The notes under the pieces: generated by a model
Seen by the model: only the letters and a program-made list of their open reading frames with translations
Databases searched by the model: none
Told to the model about the DNA's origin: nothing
In this document: piece after piece, positions 45,191 to 54,129 of the stretch
How the letters are laid out: every line of letters begins with the position of its first letter
How positions within the stretch are numbered: position 1 is the stretch's first letter
Made by a program: the position numbers and the translations under genes
NCBI GenBank assembly: GCA_016235265.1
Contig: JACRLI010000021.1
Location: 1-64,000 of the forward strand
Source of the DNA: Candidatus Eisenbacteria bacterium
Lineage (GTDB): Bacteria > Eisenbacteria > RBG-16-71-46 > JACRLI01
Direction of reading: 5' to 3'
DNA: 64,000 bases

Positions 45191-45219
45191 AGAATCGCGC
45201 CGCGTCCGCAAACGGTCAA
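45191..45219 (-). promoter_or_regulatory. Candidate promoter of the TonB receptor operon
   Basis: Minus-strand TTGACC (45214-45219), a 17-base spacer and GATTCT (45191-45196). The -35 is good and the -10 is poor, so it may need help from an activator. It lies in the 179-base divergent gap with the methyl-accepting protein gene. Confidence 0.4.
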
Positions 45220-45254
45220 GTTCCCTCGCGATCCAACCGATACCGGGAGTGATG

Positions 45255-47027
45255 ATGCCGACCCAGCCATTGCCAAACTCCAAGCCCCCCGTGCAACCCG
45301 CAACGCGGGTGGCACCGCGCACCCCGCTGGCGCGATCCGCCGCGGCGGGCGAACCGGCTCGCCGGGAAGGCGGCGCCCGCCCGCTCCTGCCGGGGCTCGG
45401 GGGCGTGCCGGTCGGGGTCCAGTTTGTCACTGCCGCAACCCTGTTCCTGCTGGCGGTGGCCACGTTCGTGTACCTGTTCCTCCCGGCGCGGATCCAGCAG
45501 CCCACCGAGGCTGCGCTGGAGGCGCGAGCCGTGGCGCTCGCCGAGCACCTGGCCGAGGAAGTCGGACCTCAATTGGCGTTCGGCAACGACGCGGCAGTTC
45601 GGGACCACATGGCGAATGTGCTGGCCCGGCGCGGGGCCCTCTACGCGGTCATCTGCGACGCGCACGGGGCGGTGCTGGCGCAGGCCGGGCAACTCTCGGG
45701 CCAGCTTCCGACCGCGCTGATGCGCTCCACGCGCCCCCAGCTCGACCGATCCGCTCCGGGAGAAGTGCGCGTGGTCCAGCCGCTGTCCGGCGCGGGGGCC
45801 ATCCCCGGGACGCTGATCCTCGGCGTCCCGCGGCAGGAGGCCGAGAACCAGCTTAACGACTACCGCCGGACCGCGCTGGTGGTGAGCCTGCTGATCCTGG
45901 TGCTGGGCATGGTGGGTGCGCTGGCCACCAGCGCGTTCATCACCCGTCCCATCCGGGAGATGACCATCCGCCTGGAGGCAATGGCGCGCGGGGACTTCAC
46001 CGGCCGCACCCGGGTGTCCACCAACCGCGAGACGCTGCGGCTTTCGACGGCGCTCAACAGGATGGCCGACGACGTCTCCGTGGCCCTGGCCGAGGTGGAG
46101 CGGGCCAGCGCGGAGGTCGTGCGCGCCGCGAACGACTTCAACGACAACTTCCGCCAGATGAGCTCGCGCGCAGCGAGCGAGAACGAGGCCGGCGAGAGCG
46201 TCGCCGCCTCCGTGACCCAGATGGCGCGGACGGTGCAGGAGACCTCGCGCCGGGTGCAGGAGACGCTCTCGATGTCGCGCGACTCCAAGCGGGCCGCGCA
46301 GCAGGGCGCCGAGGTGGTGCAGCGCGCCACCCACATCATGCAGCAGACCGCGGAGGCGGTGGAGACCATGGCCGGCACGCTCAACGAGCTGTCTTCGCAT
46401 TCCGACCGCATCGGCGAGGTGGTGGACGTGATCGAGGAGATCGCCGAGCAGACCAACCTGCTGGCCCTCAACGCCGCCATCGAGGCCGCGCGCGCCGGGG
46501 ACCAGGGCCGCGGGTTCGCGGTGGTGGCCGACGAAGTGCGCAAGCTCGCCGAGCGCACCCAGCAGGCCACCAAGGAGATCGCGGGCCGGGTGCGCGCGGT
46601 GCAGTCCGGCACGCAGGAAGTGATCGGCGCCATGGAGGCCGGCCGCAGCGCCACCGAGGCGGGCCGCGAGGCGCTTTCGCGGGAGGCCGGCGACCGCCTG
46701 CACGAGATCCTGCGCCTGAGCGAGGGCGTGGAGAGCGAAGTGGAGAACATCGCGGTGGCCACCCGCGAGCAGGCCACGGTGAGCGAGGAGATCGCCCACA
46801 AGATCGAGCATATCGCGCGGGCCTCGCGGGCCACGGCGGAGGCCGCCGACCGCTCCGCGCAGGGCACCCGCACCATGGCCGCCCGCGCAGAACATATGAT
46901 CGCGAAGCTGGGAAGATTCCGGCTGCCGGAAGCGGCGCGGGAAGGCGCGCGCCGGGCCGCCGCCTCGCCGGCGCGGGAGCCCGCCGCGCGAACCTCGCCC
47001 CCGCCCGCCGACCGCCGCGCGGCGTAG
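45255..47027 (+). CDS. Methyl-accepting chemotaxis-type transducer
   Basis: The 590-residue protein has a long Pro/Arg-rich N-terminus, a membrane helix (about 54-77, [20 protein letters not shown]) and a ~125-residue periplasmic domain that I do not recognise. A second helix (about 205-228, [20 protein letters not shown]) and a HAMP domain follow. The C-terminus is an MCP signalling coiled coil with the highly conserved tip [20 protein letters not shown] (near residue 400). No chemotaxis kinase genes are in the window. ATG 45255 is preferred over the adjoining ATG 45252 for spacing to GGGAG. It diverges from the TonB receptor and binding-protein genes, which suggests that the binding protein might be its periplasmic partner. 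Confidence 0.9.
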   Translation: MPTQPLPNSKPPVQPATRVAPRTPLARSAAAGEPARREGGARPLLPGLGGVPVGVQFVTAATLFLLAVATFVYLFLPARIQQPTEAALEARAVALAEHLAEEVGPQLAFGNDAAVRDHMANVLARRGALYAVICDAHGAVLAQAGQLSGQLPTALMRSTRPQLDRSAPGEVRVVQPLSGAGAIPGTLILGVPRQEAENQLNDYRRTALVVSLLILVLGMVGALATSAFITRPIREMTIRLEAMARGDFTGRTRVSTNRETLRLSTALNRMADDVSVALAEVERASAEVVRAANDFNDNFRQMSSRAASENEAGESVAASVTQMARTVQETSRRVQETLSMSRDSKRAAQQGAEVVQRATHIMQQTAEAVETMAGTLNELSSHSDRIGEVVDVIEEIAEQTNLLALNAAIEAARAGDQGRGFAVVADEVRKLAERTQQATKEIAGRVRAVQSGTQEVIGAMEAGRSATEAGREALSREAGDRLHEILRLSEGVESEVENIAVATREQATVSEEIAHKIEHIARASRATAEAADRSAQGTRTMAARAEHMIAKLGRFRLPEAAREGARRAAASPAREPAARTSPPPADRRAA

Positions 47028-47029
47028 AC

Positions 47030-48091
47030 CTACCTGCCCGCGGGCCCCCTCGGCCGCGTGAGCACCCCCGGCCGGCTCTCGCTGGCAATGTAGCGGCGGA
47101 TCACAATGGATACGCGGTTCGCCGCTTCGTCGGCGCAGTAGATGTACTCCCCGAGCAGGCTGGAGCTGTAGGTGGCGATGGAGGCCACCTGAAAGGAAGC
47201 GGCCCCCCCGACTTCCGTTCTCCCGAACTGCGTCACGTAGGTTCCATCCGGGTTGTATTCCTGCACCCGGTGGTTCTCTCGGTCGGAGACCAGGAGCCGG
47301 CCGTCGTCGGTGAAGGCGAGAGCACCGGGGCTGGCACGCTCCCACTCGCCCGCTCCGGTTCCCGTCCTGCCAAAGCTCCGGAGTCGCCGGCCGCTCACGT
47401 GAAAGACCACGACCTTCCCCGCCCACCAATCGCTCACATACAACAGCGTGTCGTGCACCGCAATCCCGCAAGGCGCGACCGAGGACAGCGAGTCCCCGGG
47501 CTGCGCCCCGATGGTACGCAGCAGCTCGCCCTCCGCATCGAAGACATCCACAAAGGCCTGGCCCGGGACCCCCGGGCGCATGCTCCCCACGAAGACCTCG
47601 TTTCCGCGCGACGCCAGTGCCTCAAAGGTGCGGCCGGAAGGCAGCAGGAAGTACCGACGCGTCGCTCCCGACGTGTCCACGACCGAGACGTGGCCGCCCT
47701 GGTCGAGCACGAACACGGTGGAGTCGTTGGCGGGCGCCAGCGCGACGGGTCGGTCGAACTGGCCCGGGGCGCCGAAGCTCCCCCGGTACGTGCCCTCGAA
47801 CCGGAACCTCGAGACCCGGTTCGAGTCGCGCTCCGCCACCCACACCTCCCGGATGAACACCCCGTCTCCCAGCACCAGCAAGGCATCGGGCGCCTGCAGG
47901 CTGTCCGGCTGGGTCCCGCGCGCGGAGAACGACTGGAAGAACGCGTACACCAGCTGGACCCCCACCCTGGCCTGCCCGCAACCGGCAATGACCCCGGCGA
48001 TCAGCACCAGCAGCGCCAGGCACGCGGCGCGGGACGCGGAAACCTTCGGGGCGAACTGCATCCAACGGGACAGGTTTCGCAGGCGGGACAT
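47030..48091 (-). CDS. NHL-repeat lipoprotein
   Basis: The 353-residue product has a basic N-terminus, a hydrophobic stretch and the lipobox VIAGC (LVLIAGVIAGCGQARV), so it should be lipid-anchored. The mature part carries NHL-type beta-propeller repeats: EVWVAERDSNRVSRFRFEG, LLYVSDWWAGKVVVFHVSG, RLLVSDRENHRVQEYNPDG. Such propellers usually bind proteins or polymers; no enzymatic motif is seen. GGAGGGAA precedes ATG 48091. Its stop is only 2 bases from the stop of the convergent methyl-accepting protein gene. A minus-strand TAGAAT at 48178-48183 is a possible -10. Confidence 0.85.
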   Translation of the reverse strand: MSRLRNLSRWMQFAPKVSASRAACLALLVLIAGVIAGCGQARVGVQLVYAFFQSFSARGTQPDSLQAPDALLVLGDGVFIREVWVAERDSNRVSRFRFEGTYRGSFGAPGQFDRPVALAPANDSTVFVLDQGGHVSVVDTSGATRRYFLLPSGRTFEALASRGNEVFVGSMRPGVPGQAFVDVFDAEGELLRTIGAQPGDSLSSVAPCGIAVHDTLLYVSDWWAGKVVVFHVSGRRLRSFGRTGTGAGEWERASPGALAFTDDGRLLVSDRENHRVQEYNPDGTYVTQFGRTEVGGAASFQVASIATYSSSLLGEYIYCADEAANRVSIVIRRYIASESRPGVLTRPRGPAGR

Positions 48092-48184
48092 CCGGTTCCC
48101 TCCGAACGGTCGGACTGAAGGTGGCGCCGGAGGCCGCCCTGGCGGCGTCCGGCGGGCCGGGGAACCCGGCCGGCCGGATTCTAA

Positions 48185-48213
48185 TTGAACCCGGCCCCGG
48201 AGTCTCCTAACCT
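48185..48213 (+). promoter_or_regulatory. Promoter of the hpd-fah-hmgA operon
   Basis: TTGAAC (48185-48190), a 17-base spacer and TAACCT (48208-48213) on the plus strand, giving a leader of about 52 bases. A leftward -10 for the lipoprotein gene overlaps its upstream edge, so the two promoters are back to back. Confidence 0.55.
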
Positions 48214-48271
48214 TCTCCCGTGCCGCGAAAACCCCGTTCCCCGCTTCCCGGCATTCCCTCCGGAGGATTCC

Positions 48272-49372
48272 ATGTCCACCCCCGGCGACTTCCTGCAGTT
48301 GAAGGGCATTGACCACGTCGAGCTGTGGGTGGGCAACGCCCGCCAGGCGGCCCACTATTACGTCCACGGCTTCGGCTTCCGCGTGGCCGCCTACCTGGGC
48401 CCGGAGACCGGGGTGCGCGACCGGTGCTCCTACCTGCTGGAGCAGGGCCGGATCCGGCTGGTGCTCACCGCCGCGATGCAGCCGGAGGGCTCGGTGCACG
48501 AGCACGTGGCCCGCCACGGAGACGGCGTGCGCGACATCGCCTTCTGGGTGGACGACGCGGAGGCCTCCTTCCGAGGGACCGTGCAGCGCGGGGCCCGCCC
48601 GGCGCAGGAGCCCCGCGAGGATCGCGACGCGCATGGCACGCTGCGCCGCGCCGCCATCCACACCTACGGCGACACGCTGCACTCGTTCATCGAGCGCCGC
48701 GACTACCATGGCGCGTTCGCGCCCGGCTTCGAGGCTCGCAGCTTCGCCGGCGCGGGCGGCGACGCCGGGCTGTTGCGCGTGGACCACATCGTGGGCAACG
48801 TGGAGCTGGGGAAGATGAACGAGTGGGTGGCGTTCTACCGCGACGTGATGGGCTTCTCGCAGTTCATCCACTTCGACGACAAGGACATCTCCACGGAGTA
48901 CTCGGCGCTGATGTCCAAGGTGATGGAGGACGGCTCCGGCTCCATCAAGTTCCCCATCAACGAGCCGGCCGAGGGCCGGAAGAAGTCGCAGATCCAGGAG
49001 TACCTGGACTTCTACGGCGGCCCGGGCGCGCAGCACGTGGCGCTGCTGAGCCAGGACATCGTGAAGACCGTCGCCCGGCTGCAGTCCGCCGGCGTGGAGT
49101 TCCTCGGGGTCCCGCACAGCTATTACGAGGAGATCCCGGGGCGCGTGGGCCCGATTGACGAGAAGCTCGCGGTGCTGGAGAAGCTCGGCGTGCTGGTGGA
49201 CCGCGACGACGAAGGCTACCTGCTGCAGCTGTTCACGAAGCCGGTGCAGGACCGCCCCACGCTCTTCTACGAGGTGATCCAGCGCAAGGGCAGCCGCGGC
49301 TTCGGCAAGGGCAACTTCAAGGCGCTCTTCGAGGCCATCGAGCGGGAGCAGGCGCTGCGGGGCAACCTGTGA
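48272..49372 (+). CDS. hpd: 4-hydroxyphenylpyruvate dioxygenase
   Basis: The 366-residue enzyme converts 4-hydroxyphenylpyruvate to homogentisate in tyrosine catabolism. It has two vicinal-oxygen-chelate domains. The three iron ligands of the second domain are visible: His in [12 protein letters not shown] (about 172), His in [11 protein letters not shown] (about 255) and Glu in [12 protein letters not shown] (about 334). The family C-terminus [20 protein letters not shown] is present apart from its first residues (here SRGFGKGNF). GGAGGATTCC directly precedes ATG 48272. First gene of a four-gene plus-strand operon. Confidence 0.96.
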   Translation: MSTPGDFLQLKGIDHVELWVGNARQAAHYYVHGFGFRVAAYLGPETGVRDRCSYLLEQGRIRLVLTAAMQPEGSVHEHVARHGDGVRDIAFWVDDAEASFRGTVQRGARPAQEPREDRDAHGTLRRAAIHTYGDTLHSFIERRDYHGAFAPGFEARSFAGAGGDAGLLRVDHIVGNVELGKMNEWVAFYRDVMGFSQFIHFDDKDISTEYSALMSKVMEDGSGSIKFPINEPAEGRKKSQIQEYLDFYGGPGAQHVALLSQDIVKTVARLQSAGVEFLGVPHSYYEEIPGRVGPIDEKLAVLEKLGVLVDRDDEGYLLQLFTKPVQDRPTLFYEVIQRKGSRGFGKGNFKALFEAIEREQALRGNL

Positions 49373-49448
49373 GGCGCGCGCCGGGCGTGCGCTGCGGCCC
49401 CGGCCGCCCTGCGGCGTCGCGAGCGGGCGCGGCGCAGCGGAGCCCCGC

Positions 49449-50429
49449 GTGAGGCTGGCCTCCTGGCGCGAGCCACTGCGAGGTTCGGACTGGGGCTTCG
49501 TGGACGGCTCCTCGGCATGGTCCGTGCCGCGGCTGTACCGCTGGGCGCTGGGCACGTCCCGCCTGGCCCCCGCGGACCGCACTCCGGGCACGCTGCTGGA
49601 GTACCTCTCGCACGGCGGCCACCGCGGGGAGCTCGCCGCGCTCGCCGCGCTGGCGCACGAGGCGCCCTGCGCCGACCTGGACGGCCGGGCATTCCGCGCC
49701 GACCTCGAAGGGCTGGCGCTGCTGCCCCCGCTGTTGCACCCGCCGGGCTTCCGCGACTTCTATTCGTTCGAGCAGCACGTGAAGGCCGCGCGCGCCCGGC
49801 GCGGGCTGGAGATGGTGCCCGAGTGGTACGAAGCCCCGGTGTTCTACTTCTCGAACCCGCACGCGCTGGTGGGCCCCGGCGCGGAAGTGGCGCGCCCGGG
49901 CGCCTGTCGTGAACTCGATTTCGAACTGGAAGTGGCCGCGGTGCTGGAGCGCGGCGGCCGGGACTTCTCCCCCGCCGACGGCGAGGGGGCCATCCTGGGC
50001 CTGTGCATCCTCAACGACTGGAGCGCCCGCGACATCCAGCGGCGCGAAATGAAGGTGGGCCTGGGCCCCTCGAAGGGCAAGGACTTCGCCACTTCCGTGG
50101 GGCCGTGGATCACCACGCTGGACGAACTGGCCGACCGGCGCGTGGGCCCGGGACGGTTCGACCTGGCCATGACCGCGCGCGTCAACGGACGTGAAGTTTC
50201 GCGCGCCAACCTGAAGGACATGCACTTCGATTTCGGCCGCCTGGTGGCGCACGCCGCCGGGGGGGTCGAGCTGCTGCCCGGCGAGCTCCTCGGTTCCGGT
50301 TCCGCGGGCACCGGCTGCATCCTGGAACTGGGCCCCGAGAACGTGCCCTGGCTCGAGCCCGGCGACGTGGTGGAGCTGGAAGTCGAGCGCCTGGGCCTGT
50401 TGCGCAACACCGTCGTTTCCGCCGGCTGA
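49449..50429 (+). CDS. Fumarylacetoacetate hydrolase family protein
   Basis: The 326-residue protein has the FAH fold core: the acidic metal ligands in CRELDFELEVAAVLERGG, ILGLCILNDWSARDIQ with its Asp, and KGKDFATSVGPWI. Placed between hpd and hmgA, it most likely splits fumarylacetoacetate (or maleylacetoacetate directly) into fumarate and acetoacetate. It is shorter than the ~420-residue eukaryotic-type FAH and matches the bacterial two-domain form. The start is a GTG at 49449 with GGAG at 6 bases; there is no nearby ATG. Confidence 0.88.
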   Translation: MRLASWREPLRGSDWGFVDGSSAWSVPRLYRWALGTSRLAPADRTPGTLLEYLSHGGHRGELAALAALAHEAPCADLDGRAFRADLEGLALLPPLLHPPGFRDFYSFEQHVKAARARRGLEMVPEWYEAPVFYFSNPHALVGPGAEVARPGACRELDFELEVAAVLERGGRDFSPADGEGAILGLCILNDWSARDIQRREMKVGLGPSKGKDFATSVGPWITTLDELADRRVGPGRFDLAMTARVNGREVSRANLKDMHFDFGRLVAHAAGGVELLPGELLGSGSAGTGCILELGPENVPWLEPGDVVELEVERLGLLRNTVVSAG

Positions 50430-50452
50430 ACGGCGCCGCACAGGAGTCCTTC

Positions 50453-51730
50453 ATGCCCGTGTACCATTCGCTAGGCCACGTGCCTCACAAGCGCCACACG
50501 CAGTTCCGCAAGCCCGACGGCTCACTGTTCAGCGAGCAGCTCATGGGCAGCAAGGGCTTCAGCGGAATGAGCTCGCTGCTCTACCATCACCACCCGCCCA
50601 CCATGGTGCGCCGCATCGGGGACCCGGTGGACGCGGGAGTGCGCCTGGCGCCCCGCGAGGCGCTGCGCCACCACCACCTGAAGACGCGCGGGTTCAAGCC
50701 GCAGGGAGACGCCGTCACCGGCCGCCGGGTGCTGCTGGCCAACGACGACGTGAGCATGGCGGTGTGCGTGCCCGCCGTGCCCATGGGGTACTTCTACCGC
50801 AACGGGCAGGGCGACGAGCTGGTCTTCGTGCACCGCGGCACCGGCCGGTTCGAGACCGTATTCGGGACGCTCTCCTACCGCCCGGGGGACTACGTGGTGA
50901 TTCCCCGGGGAACCACCTGGCGCAGTGTCGCGGACCGCGGCGAGCAGCGCTTCCTGGTGATCGAATCGGCCTCCCAGGTCGAGACGCCGCGGCGCTACCG
51001 CAACGAGCACGGCCAGCTCCTGGAGCACTCGCCGTACTGCGAGCGCGACATCCGCCGCCCCGAACACCTCGAGACCCACGTGGAGAGCGGCATGTTCGAG
51101 GTGCGGGTCAAGGCGCGCGGCGAGCTCACCCCGTACTGGTTCGACTTCCACCCGCTCGACGTGGTGGGCTGGGACGGCTACCTGTACCCGTGGATCTTCA
51201 ACATCGAGGACTTCGAGCCCATCACCGGGCGCATCCACCAGCCACCCCCGGTGCACCAGACTTTCGAGGGCCACAACTTCGTGGTGTGCAGCTTCTGCCC
51301 GCGCAAGTACGACTACCACCCCCAGGCGGTGCCGGTGCCGTACAACCACAGCAACATCGACAGCGACGAGGTGCTGTACTACGTGAACGGGAACTTCATG
51401 AGCCGGCGCGGCATCGAGGCCGGCTCGTTGACCGCGCACCCGCAGGGCATCCCGCACGGGCCGCACCCGCGGGCGGTGGAGGCCTCCCTGGGCCGCGAGT
51501 CCACCGAGGAGCTGGCGGTGATGCTGGATACCTTCCGCCCGCTGCACCTCACGGCGGAGGCGATGGGCTGCGACGACCCGGGCTATCCGGCAAGCTGGGT
51601 CGAGGCGCCGCGTCGCGGCGGAGCGCGGGCTGCCGCGGGGAAGAAGAAGCGCGCCGCAGCTGCGAAGCCGAGGCGTCCGGGCGCGAGGCACTTTCGCGAA
51701 TCTCCCGCCCGGGATATCCTGATCCCGTAA
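50453..51730 (+). CDS. hmgA: Homogentisate 1,2-dioxygenase
   Basis: The 425-residue enzyme opens the ring of homogentisate to maleylacetoacetate. The cupin-type iron site is in the family region PVHQTFEGHNFVVCSFCPRK, and PYNHSNIDSDEVLYYVNGNF and HPQGIPHGPHP carry further ligands. The last ~45 residues form an Ala/Lys/Arg-rich tail (GKKKRAAAAKPRRPG) not typical of the family. AGGAG lies at 6 bases before ATG 50453, 23 bases after the previous stop. No maleylacetoacetate isomerase gene follows. Confidence 0.95.
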   Translation: MPVYHSLGHVPHKRHTQFRKPDGSLFSEQLMGSKGFSGMSSLLYHHHPPTMVRRIGDPVDAGVRLAPREALRHHHLKTRGFKPQGDAVTGRRVLLANDDVSMAVCVPAVPMGYFYRNGQGDELVFVHRGTGRFETVFGTLSYRPGDYVVIPRGTTWRSVADRGEQRFLVIESASQVETPRRYRNEHGQLLEHSPYCERDIRRPEHLETHVESGMFEVRVKARGELTPYWFDFHPLDVVGWDGYLYPWIFNIEDFEPITGRIHQPPPVHQTFEGHNFVVCSFCPRKYDYHPQAVPVPYNHSNIDSDEVLYYVNGNFMSRRGIEAGSLTAHPQGIPHGPHPRAVEASLGRESTEELAVMLDTFRPLHLTAEAMGCDDPGYPASWVEAPRRGGARAAAGKKKRAAAAKPRRPGARHFRESPARDILIP

Positions 51731-51769
51731 ATTCGAAGCCGGCCCGCCAGCCGGAAGGAGATAGGTGTC

Positions 51770-52534
51770 ATGGCCACCAGGAAGACGAAGGGCCCGGGCG
51801 CTCCCGCGCGCCCGGAGGAGGGCGCGGGCGACCTGCGGTCGCAGCACGCGCACAGCACCCAGGGGGACGGATACGCCTCCGACGAGGCCCTGGGCCTGAC
51901 CGCGCAGGCCCGGGTGGAGCCGCCCGACATCACCGCCCTGCCCCAGGGCGGGGTGCTGGGGACCGGTTGCGGCTACCCGCTCGGCGACGTGGAGGTGCCC
52001 CCCGGCGCAATCGTGCTGGATCTCGGCTGCGGCGGCGGAGCGGACTGCTTCCAGGGATTCCGCCGCGTGCAGGACGACGGACTGCTGATCGGGGAGGACC
52101 TCACCGAGGTGGTGCTGGAGCGCCAGCGCATCGCGCAGCGCGCCGCCTCCTTCAAGCAGGTGAAGTTCGCGCGCGGGGGCCAGGACGCGCTGCCCGCGGA
52201 GTCCAGCTCGGTGGACCTGGTGGTCTCAAACTGCGTCCTGAACCTGGTGGGCAACCGCGGTCACGCGTACGCCGAGATCCACCGCGTGCTGCGGCCCGGC
52301 GGCCGCGCCGCGATCAGCGACGTGGTGACCCGCGGCACCCTGTCTCCCGAGACGCGGCGGGACATCCAGGCCTACGTGGGCTGCGTGGCGCAGGCCATGG
52401 ACCGCGAGGAGTACCTGGCCATCGTGCGCGCCGCGGGATTCCGCGAGGTGCTGGTGACGCGGGCGCAGGAATTCGCGGTGGGCGCGTCCGCGGAGGGCGC
52501 GGCGATGAACATCACGGTGGTGGCGATGAAGTAG
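51770..52534 (+). CDS. SAM-dependent methyltransferase, ArsM-like
   Basis: The 254-residue protein has class I methyltransferase motifs: IVLDLGCGGGADC, LLIGEDLTE and VDLVVSNCVLNLV, then IHRVLRPGGRAAISDVV. The order and wording (GTGCGYPLGD before motif I, SNCVLNL, GCVAQAM) are those of arsenite methyltransferases and their relatives. Cys occurs in GTGCGYP, GGADCFQG, SNCVLN and VGCVAQ; whether three of these form the arsenite site needs an alignment. GGAAGGAG precedes ATG 51770 by 10 bases. It is the last gene of the hpd operon, but no link to tyrosine breakdown is known. Confidence 0.8.
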   Translation: MATRKTKGPGAPARPEEGAGDLRSQHAHSTQGDGYASDEALGLTAQARVEPPDITALPQGGVLGTGCGYPLGDVEVPPGAIVLDLGCGGGADCFQGFRRVQDDGLLIGEDLTEVVLERQRIAQRAASFKQVKFARGGQDALPAESSSVDLVVSNCVLNLVGNRGHAYAEIHRVLRPGGRAAISDVVTRGTLSPETRRDIQAYVGCVAQAMDREEYLAIVRAAGFREVLVTRAQEFAVGASAEGAAMNITVVAMK

Positions 52535-52574
52535 GGGGGTGGCCGGCCGGCCACGGAAATGACGAATCAGTATT

Positions 52575-52604
52575 GGGCGGGGGCGCGCCGACGCGTCCCC
52601 GCCC
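52575..52604 (+). terminator. Terminator of the hpd-hmgA operon
   Basis: GGGCGGGGGCGCG pairs with CGCGTCCCCGCCC (one G-T pair) over a CCGA loop and is followed by TCTCTCTT. It begins 41 bases past the methyltransferase stop. A nearer 16-base palindrome (GTGGCCGGCCGGCCAC, 52539-52554) may add to it. Confidence 0.7.
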
Positions 52605-53031
52605 TCTCTCTTGCCCCACCTGGCTCCAGGGACCGCGGGCCGCGATTCGCATCGAGTTTCCGATTGTTGGTTCTCACATAGGCGGGCAATTGGGGCTCGT
52701 AGCCCGCGTTTGACCGTCCAGGCGGCCCCAAGGCAAGTAAATTCCCACCCTGGATTCCGCCGGCCGACGCGGCACCTTTGTACCTGTAACTACTTGTGAC
52801 ATAGTGGTTTCTGAATTTGGACCGGCCAGCCCCATAGGGCCAGGAATCGAAACATAGCTTGCCGAATCCAACCGTGAAGTGCTAATATGTAATCCTGTTG
52901 GAGCAGTACTGGCCGTGCTCGAGGAACTCACCGGGCGCTGCGCGGGCGCTGCCGCGCGTGCCTTGGTTTTCCCGGAAAAGCGTCCGAGAACAGGACGACA
53001 GCCCCACCCCCCTTGCGGGAGGAGATGAACC
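52605..53031 (+). other. Intergenic leader region of the PEP-CTERM gene
   Basis: About 430 bases with lower G+C than the surroundings, notably 52775-52895. No coding frame is convincing. It holds the promoter below and a long leader; GGAGGAG at 53009-53022 region serves the ATG at 53032. Confidence 0.5.
52859..52888 (+). promoter_or_regulatory. Promoter of the PEP-CTERM gene
   Basis: TTGCCG (52859-52864), an 18-base spacer and TAATAT (52883-52888). Transcription would begin near 52895, giving a leader of roughly 135 bases. No sigma-54 (-24/-12) element, as used by several PEP-CTERM genes elsewhere, was found. Confidence 0.6.
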
Positions 53032-54042
53032 ATGCGCAAGCTACTTCTTATCATGCTCGCGATCGGCGTGCTCGCCGCGAGCCCGGCGATGGCGGCCTTC
53101 ACGGGCAGCCTGTACACGACGAATTTCGCGACCCACCACGTGTTCCGTTCGGACGTGGTCTCCAACACCGTCCTCTCGACGAGCGACCTGGTGGGCCTGC
53201 CGGGCGCGGACGGCATCATCTTCGACCCGCTGGACGACACCCGGCTGCTGGTCGGCGGACAGCTGACCAACAACATCTACATGACGGGCATCTTCGGTGG
53301 CGGCTACAGCACCGTGAACAACTCGCCGATCGTCAACGGCGCCCTGCACCTGGCCATCGCGCCGGGTGAAGTCGGTCCCAAGGGCCTCAGCATCGCCTCG
53401 TCCGAAGTGCGCGTTCTCACCAGCGGCTTCGAAGGCCCGATCCCGAACTCGCTGGCCTTCGTCGGCCTCAGCAGCGGCAACGTGGACAACCGCGTGGTCG
53501 CCGGCCTGGCACGCGTCTCGGGAATCGCCTACCGCGGCGGCACGCTGTACGCCACCGACGGTGACGAGCACGGATACGGCGGCGGCCTCTTCACCGTGAA
53601 CCTCGTCACCAACACGGCCACCCCGCTGGCGGTGGTGGGCGGCCACGACATGCACAACCTCTGGATGGACGGCTGGTCCGGTCACCTGTTCGCCAGCGGC
53701 GCGTACTACATCGAGGAGATTGACCTCGACGCGATCGGCGGCCCGGCCGTGATCCGCGAGTGGGACATCTCGGGCCTGCTCGGTCCGTCGCCGATCCCGT
53801 ACCTGGACCACATTGACCACATCGCGACCGACGACGCCGGCAACCTGTTCGCGGCCGTCAACACCGGTCCGCTGGTCTACCTGGACCTGACCGCCGGTGT
53901 CCCGTCCCCGATCATCATGCACAATTACGGCGTGGGCCTGGACGCGGTTGTCGCCGGCAAGACGGCGGTTCCCGAGCCGTCCACCCTGCTCCTGGCGGGC
54001 CTGGGCCTGCTGGGCGCCGGCCTGCTGCGCAAGCGCTCCTAG
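53032..54042 (+). CDS. PEP-CTERM-anchored secreted protein
   Basis: The 336-residue protein has a signal peptide (LLLIMLAIGVLAASPAMA). It ends in a textbook PEP-CTERM signal: VPEPSTLLLAGLGLLGAGLL followed by RKRS. This tripartite tail is recognised by exosortase, which usually removes it and sends the protein to the surface or the extracellular matrix. The mature part has repeated beta motifs (GTLYATDGDEHGYGGGLFTV, NLFAAVNTGPLVYLDL) reminiscent of a propeller, but no named domain. The gene is transcribed alone between a promoter and a strong terminator, which suggests high expression. No exosortase gene lies in the window. Confidence 0.9.
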   Translation: MRKLLLIMLAIGVLAASPAMAAFTGSLYTTNFATHHVFRSDVVSNTVLSTSDLVGLPGADGIIFDPLDDTRLLVGGQLTNNIYMTGIFGGGYSTVNNSPIVNGALHLAIAPGEVGPKGLSIASSEVRVLTSGFEGPIPNSLAFVGLSSGNVDNRVVAGLARVSGIAYRGGTLYATDGDEHGYGGGLFTVNLVTNTATPLAVVGGHDMHNLWMDGWSGHLFASGAYYIEEIDLDAIGGPAVIREWDISGLLGPSPIPYLDHIDHIATDDAGNLFAAVNTGPLVYLDLTAGVPSPIIMHNYGVGLDAVVAGKTAVPEPSTLLLAGLGLLGAGLLRKRS

Positions 54043-54075
54043 AACTCACCGCGCGCAAGGTTCATCAGCGAACAG

Positions 54076-54108
54076 AACCCCCGTCCGCTCCGGCGGACGG
54101 GGGTTTTT
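54076..54108 (+). terminator. Intrinsic terminator of the PEP-CTERM gene
   Basis: A perfect 12-base stem (ACCCCCGTCCGC with GCGGACGGGGGT) with a TCCG loop is followed by TTTTT. It is the only classical stem-plus-U-tract terminator in the window. Confidence 0.92.
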
Positions 54109-54129
54109 GTATGGCGGTATGGCCCGGGG

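Noticed and set aside
52740..52900. Sigma-54 promoter for the PEP-CTERM gene
   Set aside because: No GG-N10-GC pair in the right form was found; a sigma-70-like pair explains the region better.
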